From: Hyphomicrobium sp.
GTDB taxonomy: Bacteria > Pseudomonadota > Alphaproteobacteria > Rhizobiales > Hyphomicrobiaceae
Length of the DNA stretch: 64,000 nucleotides
Assembly (NCBI GenBank): GCA_019751875.1
Contig: JAIEMV010000013.1
Coordinates: 124,001 to 188,000, forward strand
Direction: 5' to 3'
Shown: in pieces, positions 16,650-25,296 of the stretch
How the letters are laid out: each line of letters begins with the position of its first letter
Numbering within the stretch: position 1 is the stretch's first letter
The notes under the pieces: generated by a model
What the model saw: the letters and a program-made list of their open reading frames with translations, nothing else
What the model was told of the DNA's origin: nothing
Database searches by the model: none
Position numbers and translations under genes: made by a program

Positions 16650-17951
16650 TCACACATTAGCTTGCGCGCGAGATGTGCTGATCGCTAGCTTATGGGACGC
16701 AAGCCATCTTCCCAGGTCGACGAACGCGCCGTCCAAGTCTGCAAGCGTGAGCAGTGTCGCGCGCGCGGCTTCACGCTGCTCTCGAGCGTCAGGAGACTCA
16801 TAGCGCGACGATGTCGCCAGAATGCGCAACACGGCCGTCAAATCAGACTTCAAGACGGATGCCCGCTGCGTCGCGATTTGCGCGGGTTCGGGCGCGTGGA
16901 GCGGCGTTGATGAAGGTGTCTGCCGTGCTGGACCGCGGATGACTCCGGGGCGCAAGACTTCAGCGGTGTGTGCAAAGGCATGGAGGAGCGACTCCAATGC
17001 GTGGTCAAGGGAAAGGCGCGTCGCATTATGATCGTCAATAAGCTGGTCGGAAACAGCGTCCCATTTTGAAAGTGCGGCGGCCGCTTCGGGCCGGACCGCG
17101 TTCTGTCCGAATTCATGGAGTGCCAGACGAGCGAGGCGGCGGGTGACGCGCCTTGCTTTTGCCAGGCGACGTTCGCGGATAGCCTGTGCAGATGTTTCGA
17201 TGGCTGCGCGGACAGTAGCGGCGTCGCTTGTAAGAGTTTCGCCCGTGTCGCCGGCTGCATCGGTCTCGGCATTTGGGTCGGCGGCGGAGACCAGTAGGAC
17301 ATCGCGGAAAAGCCCGCGTGTGACGGAGGTGATCCGGCGAAGAACCTGGGCGCAATCGTCGTCGGAATAGAAGCTGTCCTTGTGGGTCGCCACAAGCAGC
17401 GCGTGCCGGTGGCAGCGGGACGGCACCGTTGACCAGAGGTTGCGATCGCTTTCTGTCCAGGCGCGCGTTGCGACGGTGCACCAGATTGCAATGTCGGCTT
17501 CGGCGGCGAAGGCGGCGGGCGTTTGGGTAGCTGGGGTGTCGAGCAGTTGGTGGTGCTTAAGCCAGGGCAGGGGAAGGCGAATTTCGACGGCACGGAAATC
17601 GAGATCCGTGAGTGCATCGTCTTCGTCGCCGTCGATGCGGATTTGAATACCATTGGAGTCGACGCCGAAAAGGGCGGCAGAGTCCGCGTAGCTTACGAGA
17701 ACGGGCACGCTCGTGTTGGCGACGACGCTGATAGGGAGCAGGCCCTTGCCGAGGATGAGATCGGTGAGAGAGCTTTTGCCGGAATTGTATTCGCCCAGTA
17801 CGACGATGCGGAGCGGTCGGCGGAGCATGGACTCAATGCGCGAAAGTCCAGCGATACAAACCGGCAACGCCGGATCATCAACGCGCAGGTTCTGAAGCCG
17901 CTCCCGAGACGCGCGGAGAGCCGCGGCATAGTGTTGCCATTCGCTGGTCAT
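16650..17951 (-). CDS. dynamin-like GTPase, smaller partner
   Basis: A 433-residue P-loop GTPase. Its G1 motif is GEYNSGKSS (53-61), G3 is LLDTPATQT and a G4-like THKD lies in LLVATHKDSF. The region after the GTPase domain (about 235-430) is helical and lacks an obvious membrane span. GxxxSGKS with Tyr-Asn/Ile-Lys before it is typical of bacterial dynamin-like or Era/dynamin-type proteins. Its ATG overlaps the stop of the larger GTPase gene by four bases, so the two are coupled and likely form a heteromeric pair, as other bacterial dynamin pairs do. The function (membrane remodelling, stress or defence) is an inference. Confidence 0.85.
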   Translation of the reverse strand: MTSEWQHYAAALRASRERLQNLRVDDPALPVCIAGLSRIESMLRRPLRIVVLGEYNSGKSSLTDLILGKGLLPISVVANTSVPVLVSYADSAALFGVDSNGIQIRIDGDEDDALTDLDFRAVEIRLPLPWLKHHQLLDTPATQTPAAFAAEADIAIWCTVATRAWTESDRNLWSTVPSRCHRHALLVATHKDSFYSDDDCAQVLRRITSVTRGLFRDVLLVSAADPNAETDAAGDTGETLTSDAATVRAAIETSAQAIRERRLAKARRVTRRLARLALHEFGQNAVRPEAAAALSKWDAVSDQLIDDHNATRLSLDHALESLLHAFAHTAEVLRPGVIRGPARQTPSSTPLHAPEPAQIATQRASVLKSDLTAVLRILATSSRYESPDAREQREAARATLLTLADLDGAFVDLGRWLASHKLAISTSRAQANV

Positions 17952-20125
17952 TGGGGTGGACCTCCTGGCCTGAAGATCTGCTCGACATCGCGGGCGAGGT
18001 ATTCGAGATACTGGGTCAAGGCTTCGGTATCCTTGAGCCGCTGCGCCTGGGTATTGATCCGCTCGTCGAAGCGAGCCGTCAGACCGTCTTGCACGCCATC
18101 CTCCTGCATCAGGCGATCGAGCCTGCGCTGGAGCGCTTGCTGAATGTTGCGGCAAGCGCCGAGCGCCCACCCAATTGTGGTCGTCGCAAAATCGTGGAAC
18201 GTGCGGGCCGCGGAAGCGGCGAGTTCGTCGGCCACCTGCGAAAACTCGGCCTTGATCAGCGCTTCGATTTTGGCGCCTGCCTGTTCGGCGCTGGCTGAGC
18301 GGTTCCAGAAGGCTTGCCAGCGGGAGCGATCGAGATCGAGCACCAGCATGCGGCTCAAGGGTACGCTGGCGGGCACAGGAATCGAGAGCCCTTGCTGCTG
18401 GGGAACGGGAATCTGCGGGGCTGGAACAACGGTCTGCAAAAGCTTGAAAAGTTCGGGAATGAGGCGGGCGTTGAAGCCAAGCAGGCGTTCGGACGATTCC
18501 TTGAAGCCGTTGCGGAACGTGTCGGCGAGCGCGCGGCGCAACTCGAAGCCCTCGTGTGTCCAGGTGGCCGTCGATGCGCCGCGTGCAAGGCTGTCGGTCA
18601 GGACCTTGCGTTCGCGCGCGGCATGGGCGTCGACGAGCTTGAGGAGTGCGGCGCGAAGGCGCGCTTGTTCCTCATCGATCACGCGTACGAAAAGTTCCCC
18701 AATGGCCTTGGCAGAAGCATCGATGTTGGAGGACACAGCAATGAGAAGATCGCGTTCGCGGGCGTGAATTGCGGAGCTATCATTATGGATGCCGCCAGTG
18801 GTGGCTGCCTGCGTACGGCGCGCGCGATCAGCCAGCAGGAGCTGCAACTCAGCTTCGGCGGCACGTTCGCAGGCGCGGGACATATCGGAGAAGCCGCGGG
18901 CGACAAGGCTGAGGGAAAAGGCCGGGCCGGCAATGCCGGTGACGAATTCAAATGCATCATAGAGTTCAGGCATGCCGGACATGGCATGGAGAGCATGACT
19001 GACGCGCGCCTGGGTGTCGGGGTGGACGAGAGCTTTGGGATCGGCATCGCCTGGCTTCAGGAGGCCGCTGCGAAAAAGATGGGCGGCGGACGGACGCTTC
19101 AAGGTCTTGGCGACAGCTTGCGGCTCGAAGGCCAGTGCCTGCATCGCCCACCAGGCGCTGCCGGGGACGACGGGGATGCTGGAGCGAGGGAATTCTTCCG
19201 CAAGACGTTCGCGAACGAAACGCAGTACCTGTGGCAGTTCATTGGCGACGTCAGAGAGTTCGTCAATGCGGTTGAGTAGGACGATGACCCGATCTTTGTT
19301 GAGGCCGCGCATAAAGCGCAGGAGCGCGACGTCCTGCGCGGAGAGTGGCTGACGGGCGGTGAGCACGATGATGTAGGCATCGGCGGCGCCGAGTGAACGG
19401 CGCGTGATCTCATCGCGAACGAGCGACGGATCGTTGATGCCGGGAGTGTCGGTCACCGTGGTGGGGAATTCGAAGGGGCCACCGGGCAGGTAGACGTCGG
19501 CGCTCCGCGTGATTTCCGAGTAACGGCCAATGTCGTTTTCATCAACGAATTCTCCGGAGCAGATGTAGCGCTCGAGGAGCCCTGGATGAAGCGACTTGAA
19601 CAGATGCCCGCGGCCGATCAGCTGCTCGAATTCCGGGCCGAGCTTCAGGCGCGCCCGTTCGGCGAGCGCGTAGGTTTCCGATTGTAGGATGCGCGGCTCA
19701 AATCCGGGGACGAGGCGTTCCGTCAATTCGCGAAAGCGGCCCGCTCCGTTGGCGATGTCGCCCCACTCGTTGGCGTCCATAAAGGAAAAGCGGACGGCAC
19801 CGTCCTGAGGAGTGGCTTGCGCGAAGTGCAGGTTCGTGACGGCCGTCGTCCACGGCGTCACGGCAGTGGGCAGCAAACGCGGGTGGCGGACGAAAGCGTT
19901 AATGAACGTGCTCTTGCCGGATTTGATCTGGCCGACGACCGCAATGCGCACCGTCAATCGGGCAATCTTTGTCAGCGCATCGGTGACCAGGGGACGAGAT
20001 TGCGGCTCGACGAGGCTACTTATGACAGCACCGCACGAGAGGAGCTGCTGGCGCACGTTCTCAAGCCGGGCACCCAGGAATTGGCGCGGTGTTTCGGTCG
20101 TCCGCTGCATCGGGTCGGCGTTCAC
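17948..20125 (-). CDS. dynamin-like GTPase, larger partner
   Basis: A 725-residue GTPase. G1 is GQIKSGKST (65-73), a G2-like Thr lies in LPTAVTPWTTAVT, G3 is DTPGIND and G4 is LNRID. After the roughly 350-residue GTPase domain, long helices (about 400-540 and 620-725) form the stalk expected of dynamin-like proteins. A proline-rich hydrophobic hinge (about 570-600) might be a membrane-touching tip. No signal peptide is seen. It is the middle gene of a three-gene minus-strand operon, after the membrane-anchored helical-repeat protein and before the smaller GTPase. An internal ATG five codons later is an alternative start. Confidence 0.88.
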   Translation of the reverse strand: MNADPMQRTTETPRQFLGARLENVRQQLLSCGAVISSLVEPQSRPLVTDALTKIARLTVRIAVVGQIKSGKSTFINAFVRHPRLLPTAVTPWTTAVTNLHFAQATPQDGAVRFSFMDANEWGDIANGAGRFRELTERLVPGFEPRILQSETYALAERARLKLGPEFEQLIGRGHLFKSLHPGLLERYICSGEFVDENDIGRYSEITRSADVYLPGGPFEFPTTVTDTPGINDPSLVRDEITRRSLGAADAYIIVLTARQPLSAQDVALLRFMRGLNKDRVIVLLNRIDELSDVANELPQVLRFVRERLAEEFPRSSIPVVPGSAWWAMQALAFEPQAVAKTLKRPSAAHLFRSGLLKPGDADPKALVHPDTQARVSHALHAMSGMPELYDAFEFVTGIAGPAFSLSLVARGFSDMSRACERAAEAELQLLLADRARRTQAATTGGIHNDSSAIHARERDLLIAVSSNIDASAKAIGELFVRVIDEEQARLRAALLKLVDAHAARERKVLTDSLARGASTATWTHEGFELRRALADTFRNGFKESSERLLGFNARLIPELFKLLQTVVPAPQIPVPQQQGLSIPVPASVPLSRMLVLDLDRSRWQAFWNRSASAEQAGAKIEALIKAEFSQVADELAASAARTFHDFATTTIGWALGACRNIQQALQRRLDRLMQEDGVQDGLTARFDERINTQAQRLKDTEALTQYLEYLARDVEQIFRPGGPPQ

Positions 20126-20146
20126 GCGTACGTTTTCTTTCGCTGC

Positions 20147-20785
20147 TCAGCGGCCGCTGGACTGTAGCGGGATCGCTGCATCGGCCATCCCCAGTTCACG
20201 GGCTCGGTCGTACCACGCGCGGGCCAACGCCGGGTTAGTTTCGCGGGTGGCCGGCGGTTTGTCCGGCTTTGCCACGGCGTTGGGATCGTAAGTGCGGGCG
20301 AGTTCAAGAGCCGCCGCACCGGAGCCCAACTCAGCCGCACGGTGCAGAAGCTCACGCGCGCCGTCGATGTTGCCTTTCTCCAAGAGGATGGCGGCGCTGC
20401 GGACCAACTCCATGGATGCGTTGCCGCGGTCGTTCATGGGCGAGGCTGGGCCGGGGGGCGTCATTCCGAAGGATTTGACCTCTGAAGGGAGCATTGCGCG
20501 CTCCTCTGCCGACATCAGCACGTAAACGGTTGCGGTTGAAATGAGAGCCGCGATCACACCGGCAAGCAATGCCGCTGATCGCGGAGAGGCTGTCTGCTGG
20601 GTCTTTTCCGCGATGGGCGCGAGACCGTCTTCCGGTTCGAGAGCGCCGCGAAGGGTGCCGACATAGTCCCGCTGCTCAGCGTCTTCGTTCGTGCTTTGGT
20701 CAGCAGATCGGCGGGAATCAAGCCCATCAAGTCGGCGAAGAAGACGCTTCAACTCGGCCATTTTGATTTCGTCGCTCGGTGCCAT
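20147..20785 (-). CDS. membrane-anchored Sel1/TPR-like helical-repeat protein
   Basis: A 212-residue protein with a charged cytoplasmic N-terminus (1-68), one membrane span (about 70-91) and a periplasmic or extracytoplasmic C-terminus. That region carries Sel1/TPR-like helices (AAILLEKGNIDGARELLHRAAELGSGAAALELARTYDP, given here only as the pattern span 128-168, and ALARAWYDRARELG). It is the first gene of the operon with the two dynamin-like GTPases (21-base gap to the next start), so it may be their membrane anchor or regulator. No family name can be given with certainty. Confidence 0.75.
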   Translation of the reverse strand: MAPSDEIKMAELKRLLRRLDGLDSRRSADQSTNEDAEQRDYVGTLRGALEPEDGLAPIAEKTQQTASPRSAALLAGVIAALISTATVYVLMSAEERAMLPSEVKSFGMTPPGPASPMNDRGNASMELVRSAAILLEKGNIDGARELLHRAAELGSGAAALELARTYDPNAVAKPDKPPATRETNPALARAWYDRARELGMADAAIPLQSSGR

Positions 20786-21067
20786 GGTCGCAATATCCCG
20801 TTTTACATGCGCCGCGTCGGCGCCTGTTTTGTCGGAGACCTAGATAACCCGCACCGTTTTGCGAATAAGCGGCACATCTCGCCGTTATCCGCTGGTCGTC
20901 GTACGTAACTCAGGCGGCTGAACCCGACAACGGTGCATCGCGCGCTTCAATTGGGCAGGTCGGTCATAAATCAAGCAAATCAAGGTGAAACCGGCTGCGT
21001 CAACATTAGCTCGCTTATGAGCGTAACGGGTGGCGAAGAGCTTTATTCCGCGGGGAACTTATCGGTT

Positions 21068-22540
21068 ATGCAAATTCGTTCGGGACGATCGAAGTGGCGC
21101 CTTTGGCTTGCGCGAACGGGCACCGCCCTTGTCGCATCCATCGTGCTGTCAGATGCGGCGTGGGCTGCGCCCGACAAAGGCGACACAGCTTTCGTCATGC
21201 TGGCGACCGTTCTGGTCTTATTGATGACGGTGCCTGGACTCGCCTTGTTCTACTGCGGGCTGGTGCGCACAAAGAACGTGCTGGCGACGATGATGCAGGT
21301 CTTCATGACGGTCGCGGTCGTGTGCCTGATCTGGATCATTTACGGATACAGTCTGGCGTTCACCGCAGGCAGCGGCACCGGGCCATTCGTCGGAGATCTT
21401 TCCAAAGCGTTTCTAATAGGCGTCACGCCGGACAGCACTGCGGCGACGTTTTCGCCTGGGGTGTACATCCCCGAGTTCGCCTACATCTGGTTTCAAATGA
21501 TGTTCGCTGCGATCACCCCGGCGCTGATCGTCGGGGCGTTTGCCGAACGAATGCGGTTCGCAGCCGTCATGCTGTTCATGGTGCTTTGGGTGACGTTCGT
21601 CTACTGCCCGATTGCGCACATGGTCTGGTATTGGCCGGGACCGGATGCGCTGATCGATGCAGCGCGCAGAATTGAGCTGGCCACTCCAGAGGCGCGGGCG
21701 GCAGCGGAGGCCGATTTGCGGCGGTTGATCGCAACATCGGGGCTCGCGTTCCAATGGGGCGTGCTCGACTTCGCAGGCGGTACGGTGGTGCATGTGAACG
21801 CCGGGATCGCCGGGCTCGTGGGGGCAATCATCACTGGACCGCGATCAGGATACGGGCGGGAGCCAATGCCGCCGCATTCGCTGACACTCAGCATGGTGGG
21901 CGCTGCGCTGCTTTGGGTCGGCTGGTTTGGCTTCAACTGCGGGTCTGCCCTCGAGGCGAACGGCACGGCGGCACTGGCTATGGGCAATACGTTCGGAGCC
22001 GCGGCTGCCGCGGCGGTCGCTTGGACGAGCGTGGAATGGCTGACAAAGGGTAAGCCCACGTCGCTGGGTTTCATCACAGGCCTGGTGATCGGTCTCGTCG
22101 CAGTGACGCCGGCCTCCGGCTTTGCAGGGCCCATGGGAAGTGTTGCGCTCGGGATCGTCGCCGGTTTGACAGGATTTCTCGCGTGCACCTGGCTCAAGCG
22201 CATCCTCGGGTATGATGACAGTCTGGATGTGTTCGGCGTTCACTGTGTCGGGGGTATTCTCGGTGCGCTGGCGACGGGATTGCTGGTTGCGCCGGCGCTG
22301 GGCGGCACGGGTGTGGCTGATTATGTGACAAAGCCAGGTCAGATCACGGTCGTTTATGACCTGGCTTCACAAATGGCAGCGCAGGTGAAGACAGTCGCGA
22401 TCACGCTGGTGTGGTCGGGCGCGCTGTCGGCCATTTTCTTCCGGCTGATTGATCTCACGATCGGGTTGAGGCCGATCCGCGAAAAAGAGCGGACGGGGCT
22501 CGATCTGACGGATCACGGAGAGCGGGGGTATCATTTCTGA
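21068..22540 (+). CDS. amt: ammonium transporter
   Basis: Inner-membrane ammonium channel of the Amt/MEP/Rh family, 490 residues from the ATG at 21068. That start gives a signal-peptide-like N-terminus ending AWA before APDKGD, as in many Amt proteins; in-frame starts back to 20933 add unlikely sequence. About eleven membrane spans are visible. Both pore histidines are present (GGTVVHVNAG and VFGVHCVGG), as is FYCGLVRTKN at the outer gate. A charged insert (about 200-225) follows the fifth or sixth span. There is no glnK gene beside it, so its PII partner must be elsewhere. It ends 21 bases from the convergent metallophosphoesterase gene. Confidence 0.95.
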   Translation: MQIRSGRSKWRLWLARTGTALVASIVLSDAAWAAPDKGDTAFVMLATVLVLLMTVPGLALFYCGLVRTKNVLATMMQVFMTVAVVCLIWIIYGYSLAFTAGSGTGPFVGDLSKAFLIGVTPDSTAATFSPGVYIPEFAYIWFQMMFAAITPALIVGAFAERMRFAAVMLFMVLWVTFVYCPIAHMVWYWPGPDALIDAARRIELATPEARAAAEADLRRLIATSGLAFQWGVLDFAGGTVVHVNAGIAGLVGAIITGPRSGYGREPMPPHSLTLSMVGAALLWVGWFGFNCGSALEANGTAALAMGNTFGAAAAAAVAWTSVEWLTKGKPTSLGFITGLVIGLVAVTPASGFAGPMGSVALGIVAGLTGFLACTWLKRILGYDDSLDVFGVHCVGGILGALATGLLVAPALGGTGVADYVTKPGQITVVYDLASQMAAQVKTVAITLVWSGALSAIFFRLIDLTIGLRPIREKERTGLDLTDHGERGYHF

Positions 22541-22561
22541 TCGGCGCTGCCGGTGCCCCGC

Positions 22562-25099
22562 TCAGGCGATTACATTGCTGGCTTCCACAATGATGGGATT
22601 TTCGATCAGACGTGGTTCCAGCGGATGCTTCGGAAGGATCTGCGGGTTGTGCGAGGGACGCTTCTCGTTGGGACGCAACTTCCAGCGCCAGCCGGAGGGG
22701 CCGGGAACGGTATCGAGCGCGACGGGATAGATGATGGCTCGGTCGGGTTCGAGGCGAATGCGAAGGAAGTGCTTGTAGTCCTTGATGCCGAGCGCGCCAA
22801 ACGCGTCGCCCGTATGCATGTTGAGTAGGGTCGACGTGAGCGTCCAGTAGAGGCCCATGACAAGCCCGCCGATCAGGCCGCCGAGCAGCAGTGTGATGGT
22901 GAAGTTCCACGTCACGCGGATGACGTCCGGCCATGGATCGGCAAGGTGGTACTTCAAGACGGTGGAGAGGGGAACGCCAACGCCGCTCGCGATCCAGCTG
23001 ATGACCAGAAGCGCAACGAGGTGGGCGGTAAAGTGCAACGTCCCGATCGAGACTTTTGCGATATTGCCGGCAAGGCCAGGCCGGGTTTCGACATATCTTA
23101 CGAGGAGTGTCCACAAGCCAAGCAGCAGGAATGCGAACAAGGGACCTTGCTGGCACGCGGCCAGTAGGGCCGTAGGATTCAGAACTTCCTCCAACGGACT
23201 GTATTGGCCGAAAAATACGACTAGGTAACGCAGCCGTTCATCGATCGAGAGGTTCGACATCGCTTCAAGCTCGCGGATTTGCTCGTTGAGCTGAACCTTG
23301 CGTCCGCCGTCAACCGCCTTGCTGCGCTCGTCGAGGTCGGACCACTGCTTCTTGGCCGGTTCGAGCTTGGCACGAGCGACGCTCAGTTGCTCTTCCAGCA
23401 CCACCATTTCGGTCGTCGGCGGATCGCCCGTTGACAACGCGGACTGTTGTTCCTTGAGCCGCGCTTCAAGAGAGACGATTTCCTTTCGAATGCCGTCGAA
23501 TTCAGAGCGTGCATGCTGGGCTTGCACGGCGATATCTTCGGCCAGCTTGGTCATGACGGGCGAATGGCGCGGATCGGATGACGACCAGACCCAAGCGAAC
23601 AGGAAGTAGATGACGCCCACGAGCACGGCGAACTTCTTGTTGCGGAACGGCAGCGCAAGGTTCTTCAGACAGAGTAGCCGGCTTTTCCAGCGCGGTGGAT
23701 AAATCGCATCGGCCCTGAGCTTATAGCTGTCGCTGGTGATCTCTTCCCTGCGAAGAGCTTTGGAGCGGCGACCACCTGAGGGCCCAGCATCCACGTCGCT
23801 AATCGGTTTATGGTCGGTCGCCGCAGACGCTGTCGTCATGTTAGCTGCGGCCGCTTCCATCGCGTTGCCTAATCCTGACTGCGACAGCGGTCTGGGGATG
23901 AACGATGGTCGTGGCGGGGCGAGCGGCGGTGGCGCGGTCTCGTCGGGATGCAGCGTGAAGTCAGGACCTTGCGGGCCGATGACATTGCGCTCCATACGAT
24001 TGAAGTCTTCCGGATCGGCAGGGTCTGAGATGCGCTTGCCTGCGTTAGTCGGCGTGGCCCAATTCAGCGAGATGCGCTTCTTCAATCCGTGAGTGGCATG
24101 GGCGAAGGCGCCTCCACCTCCGCAGGTGATGAATTGCACGCCGAGCTTGTCGCAGGTGTAGCGGCTGTAGTGATGCCAATCACCCGCGAGAACGGCCAAG
24201 ATCTTGGCGCCATTCTTGCGCGCCAGCATGCTGATTTCGTGCAGATTGTCGTAGTTGTGATGCAGCCAGCTTGGCTCGGCGAGGCAGAGAATGATCTTGT
24301 CGCCGGGCTGCGTCTGATCGGCCATCAGGTCGAAGTAGTCGCGCTGGCTGTCATCGAGGTTGTCCGCGAGCTGGATGTCGGGCCCCCAGATCCACCAGCG
24401 GTGCGGTAATTTAATCGCGAAGTAGCTGCGGTGTTGATGGCAGCGCCATCCGCCGATCTGGGCGCCTATTCCTGCGGAAATGCGATCACGCGCTGAGCAG
24501 AAGAGCGCGCTGAACGAGGCGAGGCCGTCATACCAGTCGTGGTTGCCGGGAATGGCGAAGAGCTTGCGCTTGGGCATGTCGGTGGTGAAGGCCCAGTCGT
24601 AGGGATCGCGCAGGCGGTTTTGATACTCGTCCTTTGTGGCATCCGGATAAACCTGATCGCCGCCCATGATGAGAAGTTCGCCGGCGGGCAACTCGTCGTC
24701 TGTGCCCGCCACCTTAAGTTTTTCTTCGGCCAGCAGATAGGCCATGGCGAAGGTGGGTTCGAAGCCGTCGCCAAGATCTGCGATGTAGTCGACCCACACC
24801 GCGCCGGAGGCGTCGGGCTTAAGGCGCTCGGATGGTTTGCCGGTGTCGCTGTAGTCGTAGCGCACCTTAAGCTCGTCTTCGGTGGCTTGATCGGTGGCGG
24901 CCTGTATGAGGCGCTGATCAGTGTAGGAGCCGATGGTAGCGGAGAGGACCGAGCGCACGCCGACTTTGGCGAGAAGTTCAGGGTCGAACCAGTCGACCAT
25001 TTGCGGAAGGTCGCCAGCTCGCAGGCGCTCGATAATTTGGCGACCGCGGCGAGCTTCGGGCGATTCGTCGTCGTCGCTACCGAACAACTGGAACTGCAT
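22562..25099 (-). CDS. membrane-anchored metallophosphoesterase
   Basis: An 845-residue protein. The N-terminal half (about 90-375) is a calcineurin-like phosphoesterase: ADLGDGFEPT, then LIMGGDQVYPDA, AIPGNHDWYDG and VLAGDWHHYSRY supply most metal ligands. A proline-rich linker follows (about 395-430). Next come a hydrophobic segment, a roughly 90-residue coiled coil, and three or four further membrane spans with a final soluble tail. So the enzyme domain is tethered to the inner membrane; its substrate is unknown. The ATG at 25099 has GGGGGAG 6 bases upstream. It stands alone, convergent with amt. Confidence 0.85.
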   Translation of the reverse strand: MQFQLFGSDDDESPEARRGRQIIERLRAGDLPQMVDWFDPELLAKVGVRSVLSATIGSYTDQRLIQAATDQATEDELKVRYDYSDTGKPSERLKPDASGAVWVDYIADLGDGFEPTFAMAYLLAEEKLKVAGTDDELPAGELLIMGGDQVYPDATKDEYQNRLRDPYDWAFTTDMPKRKLFAIPGNHDWYDGLASFSALFCSARDRISAGIGAQIGGWRCHQHRSYFAIKLPHRWWIWGPDIQLADNLDDSQRDYFDLMADQTQPGDKIILCLAEPSWLHHNYDNLHEISMLARKNGAKILAVLAGDWHHYSRYTCDKLGVQFITCGGGGAFAHATHGLKKRISLNWATPTNAGKRISDPADPEDFNRMERNVIGPQGPDFTLHPDETAPPPLAPPRPSFIPRPLSQSGLGNAMEAAAANMTTASAATDHKPISDVDAGPSGGRRSKALRREEITSDSYKLRADAIYPPRWKSRLLCLKNLALPFRNKKFAVLVGVIYFLFAWVWSSSDPRHSPVMTKLAEDIAVQAQHARSEFDGIRKEIVSLEARLKEQQSALSTGDPPTTEMVVLEEQLSVARAKLEPAKKQWSDLDERSKAVDGGRKVQLNEQIRELEAMSNLSIDERLRYLVVFFGQYSPLEEVLNPTALLAACQQGPLFAFLLLGLWTLLVRYVETRPGLAGNIAKVSIGTLHFTAHLVALLVISWIASGVGVPLSTVLKYHLADPWPDVIRVTWNFTITLLLGGLIGGLVMGLYWTLTSTLLNMHTGDAFGALGIKDYKHFLRIRLEPDRAIIYPVALDTVPGPSGWRWKLRPNEKRPSHNPQILPKHPLEPRLIENPIIVEASNVIA

Positions 25100-25296
25100 G
25101 TCACTCCCCCGCACCCGATACGATAGCCGCTGCCTCGAATGGGCTGTGTGCCGGCCGGGACTTTACGCGCCAGGATGGGCGGAGGGTATCCGGGCTAGGC
25201 CCAATTCCGTGCGAAGACGGCGGAAGAGACTATTTTGTGTCTCCGGAGCCACGCGGCGCGGCAGGTCCACTGATCGTTCAGGAGCACACCCGTTCG

